In this document: one piece after another, positions 58,464 to 64,000 of the stretch
Layout: every line of letters begins with the position of its first letter
Position numbering within the stretch: position 1 is the first letter of the stretch
DNA from: Edaphochlamys debaryana
Taxonomy: Eukaryota; Chlorophyta; Chlorophyceae; Chlamydomonadales
DNA length: 64,000 nucleotides
Assembly (NCBI GenBank): GCA_016858145.1
Contig: JAEHOE010000086.1
Coordinates: 519,128 to 583,127, forward strand
Direction of reading: 5' to 3'
Translations under genes and position numbers: made by a program
The notes under the pieces: generated by a model
Databases searched by the model: none
What the model saw: only the letters and a program-made list of their open reading frames with translations
Told to the model about the DNA's origin: nothing

Positions 58464-59336
58464 CTCCCCGCGCCCCACGCGCAAAGTGCCTTAGGCAGCT
58501 GACTGGAAAGCTGCGAGCAAACCTCATGCATTCGATGTGAGACCCCTCAGCGAGTAATCGAACCGCGGTGCCGCATGCGGAGTAATGCGACTTGAGACGT
58601 CTGAGACTGCGGCACGAGGGCGCGGAGACGTGGGAGAAAGCGGCGGGTGTGGCCGTCCCGGGCTTAGGGCCTTAGGACGCGGGGCCGCCGAAAAAATGGG
58701 TCTGATTTTGACGAGCAAAGGCGGTTGAGGTGGTAATGGGGGTGGGTGACGGGAAGGTCGCTCCTGGTCTCCCTCTGGGCCCGTGGACGGCGAGCTTGCA
58801 CACAGTTGCGCAGCTTGCTAAGAAGCCTGCATGTATATTTGCGCAGGGGTGGCTGGTGGCGTTAGCCGCTCGTCCCGCACGGCAGGAACCTGGAAGCTGC
58901 CCGCCCGGCCCGCTCCGGCCCGGCACGCAGTCAGCCCACGGCACCGAATATATCCCCCACCCCTGCTCGCCATCGACGCGTTCAGCTGCATCCCCCGTCA
59001 ACGTCCTGACTACGCTGCATGGCCCCTGCGAGCACAGAACTCCCGCTTGCCCCCTCTTCAGCGTCACGCTCTCTTCCATATACATATCTTCTTTCGCCCG
59101 GAACCTCCTGGTTGATCGTGTCACCTTCATGCCATGTCGTGGCTTTCACGAGCCACACATGTCCACACTGATGAGCGTCCATATGGGTTGCTGCCTCAAC
59201 CCCTGCCGGCAAGCCGAATGCCTGCTCCTATCTCCTGGTGCCCAGCCACCCTGCAAACAGTCCCCCCCACCTGGTAAACCCGCAACCATACAGTGAAACC
59301 CAGACCTCAACAACTCACCGGCATCATCATCCCTCA
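58464..59336. other. Promoter region of chitinase B and 3' flank of the ankyrin-like gene
   Basis: No gene supported. A dispersed segment at 58975-59045 is the inverted partner of 37069-37138. Confidence 0.45.
58975..59045 (-). repeat. Dispersed segment, copy 2
   Basis: On the minus strand GTTCTGTGCTCGCAGGGG through GATGCAGCTGAACGCG; the partner is at 37069-37138. Confidence 0.6.
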
Positions 59337-62300
59337 TCACCCCCCTCGCAGCACCCTCTGCTCGCTCAGCCACGCCGCCACCACCCTGCCGTTCCCCCGC
59401 TGCCTCGCCCGCGCCGCCCGCCGCGCCTCCTCCCAGTCCACCTCGCACCCCGCGCCCATCAGCCAGGCCAGGGGGGGGAGGCCGGCTCCCTCCTCCACCG
59501 CCTGCGGACAGGAGGGCCAAAGCATGGGCATGCGGGGTGACCAGTCTGTATAAGCAGCGAGCGGGAGGCACTTAGTTTCCAGAATCCGCTAACCAGCCAG
59601 CACGCTTGCGGTACGTGGGGTGCTCTGGGATGGGACGGGATCAGGCGTGATGGATCGGAGGCGACGGGATGGCCCGGTCCCAACCTCCAGCCTCCAGGCT
59701 CTACCTGCGTGAAAGCGAGCGGCCCCCCCAGCGGCACGCCCAGGCGCCGCAGGGTGTGCAGGGTGGCCTCATCGCCCTGGGCCGCCGCCACAGCGTACGG
59801 CACCCCGGCCTGAGGGAGGCGACGGAAATCAGGGGTGACGGAAAGAGGGGGTGTCATGAGAGCGCAACACACGAGTAGGCGACAACGCAAGCGACGGTAC
59901 AGGGAGTTGAGCGACACGGGGGCACTCAGCGCAATCGAGCACGCAATGGCATGCACCCACTCCCCCTGTGCGCAGACGGCTCCTTCCAAGCCTCACCTCC
60001 GCAGCCGCCCCTTGCGCCAGGAGCCATGTCAGGGCCTCAGCGCTGCCCGCCGCCGCGGCCGCCTCCACCGCCGCGGGTCCCCAGGGGCAGCCGCTCAGAC
60101 AGCGCGGCCCCTGGGCTTTGGCAGCGGCGCTCAGGAGCTCCAGCAGCGCCGCGCGTCCCGTGCCGGCGGCTGCAGCAAACAGCTCCTCGCTCAGCAGCCC
60201 TGCCGGTGCCGAGGGCCCTGCCGGCGCTACCTCGACCCCTTGACCCACTTCGCGGCTGATCGCGACTGACTCGAGCGGTGCGCTCGGCGCGCTGTTCCCC
60301 GCAGCGCTTGCTGCCCCTCCGCAGCCATCCCAGCCAGCAACCCTTCCCGGACCAGCGGTGTCGGAGACTCGAGGCCCCCTGCCCTGCCGCAGGGGGCCCT
60401 CCAGCAGCCACCCCACCAGGTCGACGCTGCCGCTCTCCACCGCCGCCAGCAGCAGCTCAGCGCTGCGCAGCTGCGGAGCGCCGCCGGCAGCGGCCACAGC
60501 TTCCAGCACCTTCCGCGCCCCGCGCCGGGCCGCGCTCAGCAAAGCCACAGGATCCAGCTGCTCCGGCCGCACGCGTGCTTGGATCCAGTCCGGCCGTTCT
60601 GGATCCAGTCCTGCGCCCGACTCGGACCCTGATCCGGATCCTCGTCCAGAGAACGGGCTCGCCAGCGGTGCCTGCAACAGCGATCCAAGAGCCTCGGCAT
60701 TGCCGGCCGAGGCCGCTGCGTCTGCCGCCGCCGGCCCCACGGCATGGCCCCGCGCCGCCAACCACACCAGACGCTCTCGCCAGTCCGCGCCATACCGTGC
60801 CACCACTGCCGCCACCGCTGCCGCCGCAGTGGTCCTGGCGCTGAGCCCCCGCACATCGCAGCCCTGCAACTCCAGCCACTCCACCTTGTGGGCCCAGTCG
60901 GGGGTGCTGCTGGCTGCTGCTGCTGCTAGGATCGCGGCCCGCTCGGTTTCGCTGAGCTGCCAATCGCTGCGCGTGACTGGCTCCCACTCCTCCAACACCT
61001 CCCGCAGGAGAGGGAGGCTCAGGCCCTCGGCCGCGCCCTCGAGCAGCCCCGGAAGCCACCAGTCCCCGCCGCTGCCGCCACCGCCACCGCCGCCAAAGCC
61101 GGCACTGCTACGGCGGCTGGGACCCGCCCCGAGCAGCAGCAGCGTCCGCTTGCTCCGTCCGCTGCTGCGGGCGCTGCTGCGGGCGCTGCTGCGGCTGTGC
61201 CTGCTGCTTCGGCCGTCGCCGCCGGCGCCGTCCGCGGCGCCACACGTCGCCACGATGCGATCCAGCAGCGCCTGGGCCAGCCCCGCATGCCCGCCCGCCG
61301 CCGCCGCCCGCAGCGCCGCAGCGGCGGCGCGCACGCAGCCCAGGCCCATGCCACTCGGAGCCTGCGCCAGCCCAAGGGCATGAGCGGCACTCGCTCCCCC
61401 GCGGGAGCTCCTACCTGTACCACCACCACCGAGCGACGGGGACGGACCTGAAACAGAGAGTGGGATCGCGCCGCCCTCCGCCGCCCACTCCAGGAGGAGG
61501 TCCACGACCGCCCCGTGGCCGCACCGCGCGGCAGCGGCGGCCGCCTGCGCCAGAGCGTCGCCCTGGCCCAGCCTCAGCCGGGGGGGCGGCAGCCGGGGCA
61601 GCACCCAGGCGGCCTCCTCCAGCCGCCCGGCCGCCGCCGCGGCCTGCAAGGCCTCCGCCGAGGGGGGGCAGCCGGCGGCGGAGGCGAGCGCCGCCAGCCC
61701 CGGGGCGCCCACGCCGGCCGCTGCTGCCAGCGCCAGGACCCTGTGTCTATGGGCCAGGCTCAGGCGGCGGAGCGGTCTGGGATCGGCGCTGCCCTCGCCT
61801 TTGCCTGTCGATGTAACGTTGGCACCGGTAGCCCGTTCAGGGCCTGCCTTATCAACCGCTGAGCCGCCCGGAAACGCTGTGGTGGGGCCCAGGGGAGGAG
61901 CAGCAGCGGCCCAGGTGGCCAGCAGGGCGTGGGCGGGCACGGGCAGTTCGGTGCGGACGGTGGTGTGGGCGGGGCTGCGCAGGGCAGAGGCTGTGGCGCG
62001 GCAGGCGAGGCGCAGCGCGCAGGGAACGTCGTTGGGGGCAAGGGCGGCTAGGCACGCAGCCACCCGCCGCACCAGCTCCGGCTGCAGAAGCAAGGGTGCA
62101 GCAGTAGCGAGCTGCACCGCGCTGTTGCTGTTGGAAGAAGATACGGCGCTGCTGCTTCCTTGGGGTGTGGGTTCAGGAGGCGGTGGGCCCGGTGGCGGAC
62201 CGGGGCTGCGGAATGGGATGGTGGCAGCGGGCGGGTGCTCGTAGAGGGGGTTGGGGGCTGCGAGCCCCTGGGCCGGCTCAGTGTGAACCTGGGTCGTCAG

Positions 62301-62366
62301 CTTCTGGGGCGGCTGAGGAGTGGGGCGCCAGCAGCAGAAGAAGCGGCGGCCAGGACCACCCCTCAT
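59337..62366 (-). CDS. F-box/ankyrin-repeat-like protein
   Basis: Exons 62366-59997, 59809-59705, 59501-59337; 879 aa. The N-terminus is Pro/Ser-rich, followed by an F-box-like helix (PELVRRVAACLAALAPNDV then ALRLACRATASAL). Then come repeated ankyrin-like units of about 30 residues: ALQAAAAAGRLEEAAWVLPR, ALRAAAAGGHAGLAQALLDR, LLAAVESGSVDLVGWLLEG, VEAAAAAGSAEALTWLLAQG, and PYAVAAAQGDEATLHTLRRL in exon 2. Low-complexity inserts (poly-Gly, SSARSSARSSGRS, GSGSGSESG) separate them. Such proteins form a large family in Chlamydomonas-type genomes and are assumed to be interaction scaffolds or ubiquitin-ligase adaptors; the substrate cannot be told. It diverges from CSN1 with 815 bases between starts. 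Confidence 0.8.
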
Positions 62367-63181
62367 ACTGCCCAGTGAGGCGGCCTACGCGTGCATGTCT
62401 GGCTCGGTCCAGCCCCGAGCGCAGGCGGGGAGCTGTGTGTCCCCAACATGCCTTCCAGCAACTCCATGATCATGGCAGGCAATCAATCTCGCTCGCGAGG
62501 CGCCGCTGCTTAGCTCGCTGGCTGCGCGCTTGCATGTTTCCGGTCAACTCGGCATGTTGGAGTTCCCGACACCTCAACAATGCTCTCAACCAGCCCAGTA
62601 ACTATATACAAGGTTGCGTTTGCAGTTGCGTAGGCTCTATTGCCGTTAAGTTGTGTCCCGTGAGGGAGGGGGAGCTGGCGACGATGGCTGGTCGGCGCCC
62701 AAGAGCGTGCCGTTATTGAGTGTTATGGTGCTGTGGGGCTGCGGGGAGCATTCATGAAGGCAAGGGGCTGTCAATGCGGGCACTGAAACCCACCGCCACG
62801 CCCTCCGCCCTCTCCCCGCCTCCTCCACCCTCGGCCCCAGCGACACGCCCCTGCCCCCGCTCCTCTCCACCGCTTGCTCCACCCTCACCGCGTTCTGTGC
62901 CCTGCACCTCCACCTTCGCTCATTTGCACAGTCTGTTCTTACGAGTTCCGGTCAAGTGGGGCGAGACGAGCGCGCGGGTGCTAGGCCCGCACATGCGATG
63001 CCACACCGCGCCCAAACCTTTAGCCCCACAATTTCTTAACGACGTCACGCAAACAGTTCTGACTTCTAGCGCACTCGCGTGACCATACAGCGCCTCATAC
63101 CTGAGCTCCCGGGAGCGTGCATCTGGTCAGGCTCGAGTTCGGGGAAGCTCGCAGCGGCCGCCCGAGCGGCTGCTTGCAATT
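62367..63181. promoter_or_regulatory. Divergent promoter region, ankyrin-like gene / CSN1
   Basis: 815 bases between two divergent start codons with no other ORF of merit. A TATATAC word near 62603 is the only TATA-like site. Function inferred from arrangement only. Confidence 0.45.
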
Positions 63182-64000
63182 ATGGCCGACAGAATGGAGG
63201 AGGACGCGCCCGCAGCGGACCAGGGCTTCGACCTCGAGGTCAGCGTGCATTTATATTCTGCGCAGTCTCAAGGGCTACCGCTTACCAGCCACTCCTAAGC
63301 ATCTCCACCCGCCTGCTATTTTGCAGGCGTACATCGCGAACTACACGGGGCACGCCAGGCTGGATCGCCTTCTCTTCGTCGCGGAGAGGAGCGCTGGCAA
63401 GCCGCTGGAGCTGGAAGCGCTCCGCATGGCTCACGATGACCTGAAGAAGGCGAGCCCCTGGTTACCTGCGCCGGGGAGGGCAGAGCAGATCCCGCGCCGC
63501 TGGGCACCGCGCTGTCCTATGACCGGCCCGCGTCTGGCTTAAGCTGCATTTGAGTCGTTTGGATGGCGTGGCTGCGGGGCGGGGGGCGTGGCTGCAGGGC
63601 GGAGCTGTTCGACCGCGGGGGAGGGGGTGGCCCATCGGGGTGGCCCTCTGCCGCGGGCCCTCTAGTCAGGGCGTTGCGGGCCCACAGCGCCGAACCCAGC
63701 CCCGCGCGCCAACCCTGAGCTCAGCCTCCTCCTCGCGATACAGGCGTCACCCCAAGACTGTACCCTTGAGGGAACGCGCTGACCCATAGACTGTAGCTGA
63801 CGTCCTGCAGCGCCTGCTGCAACCCCCCCTGTGTGCTTTTCCCCTTCCCTCTCCCTCCCCCCCAGTCCGACTGCCTGCACCGCTACCCGGAGGTGGTGCA
63901 GCGAATCGACGGCCGCCTGGGCCCCTCGTACGCCCTGGACCGGTGGGAGGGGGGGGGGAAACGGGGAGGGGGAGGGAGGAAGGGGAAGGGGAGGATTGGG
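63182..64000 (+). CDS. CSN1: CSN1, COP9 signalosome subunit 1 (N-terminal part, runs off the window)
   Basis: Exons 63182-63238, 63327-63449 and 63866-63942, the last cut by an intron that continues past the right edge. The first 19 residues are acidic; exon 2 gives YIANYTGHARLDRLLFVAE and LEALRMAHDDLKK; exon 3 gives EVVQRIDGRLGPSYALD. These match the N-terminal helical-repeat part of plant CSN1 (FUS6/COP11), where YTG, the (I/L)xRLLF(I/V)A stretch, ALRMA(Y/H)D and the RLG segment are conserved. CSN1 is the PCI subunit that scaffolds the COP9 signalosome, which removes NEDD8 from cullins in nucleus and cytosol. Intron 2 has a GC donor (AAG|GCGAGC); using it keeps the family sequence, whereas read-through runs to a stop after ~32 residues. 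Confidence 0.85.

Overview
This is nuclear DNA from a eukaryote with a GC-rich genome, many short introns, strongly GC-biased third codon positions, and proteins full of Ala/Gly/Ser/Pro low-complexity stretches. These traits, plus extensin-like Pro-rich linkers, a MYND protein, CDKL-type kinases and an F-box/ankyrin-like family, point to a chlorophycean green alga, most likely Chlamydomonadales (volvocine type). Species is not determined. No bacterial operons, rRNA, tRNA or CRISPR were seen.

Left third (1-27.7 kb, all + strand): a tandem array of at least four paralogous CMGC/CDKL-like Ser/Thr kinases. K1 is cut by the window edge (only its tail, ends 725). K2 (5144-11173), K3 (15243-20013) and K4 (22627-27694) are complete, share nine exons at the same positions, and carry 650-900 residue disordered tails that end in the same basic amphipathic motif. 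Blocks of near-identical intron plus exon between pairs of copies show repeated gene conversion. The spacers hold repeat fragments, a retroelement 3' end (about 3.6-3.77 kb), GC-rich palindromic repeats and a single exon resembling the C-terminus of a TnpB/Fanzor RNA-guided nuclease (13.4 kb).

Middle (29-49 kb, + strand): a secreted GH18 chitinase with four hevein-like chitin-binding (CBM18) modules (29212-34520), the mitochondrial copper chaperone COX17 (35728-36446), a secretory-pathway sulfotransferase-like protein (37935-41300), and a MYND zinc-finger protein (43073-47513) with two in-frame stop codons. The chitinase has a retroelement fragment inserted in an exon with an apparent target duplication, a minisatellite of CRE palindromes in an intron, and a one-base frame problem in its second hevein module.

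Right third (49-62.4 kb, - strand): a 28-exon gene (58463 to 49140) that I read as one chitinase with two GH18 catalytic domains and seven CBM18 modules, then an F-box/ankyrin-like protein (62366 to 59337). It is followed on + by the first exons of CSN1, COP9 signalosome subunit 1 (63182 to beyond the edge), probably sharing a divergent promoter with the ankyrin gene.

Together the window looks like two expanding, converting families (a signalling-kinase array and an inverted pair of chitin-degrading genes, perhaps defensive or wall-related) with housekeeping genes between them.
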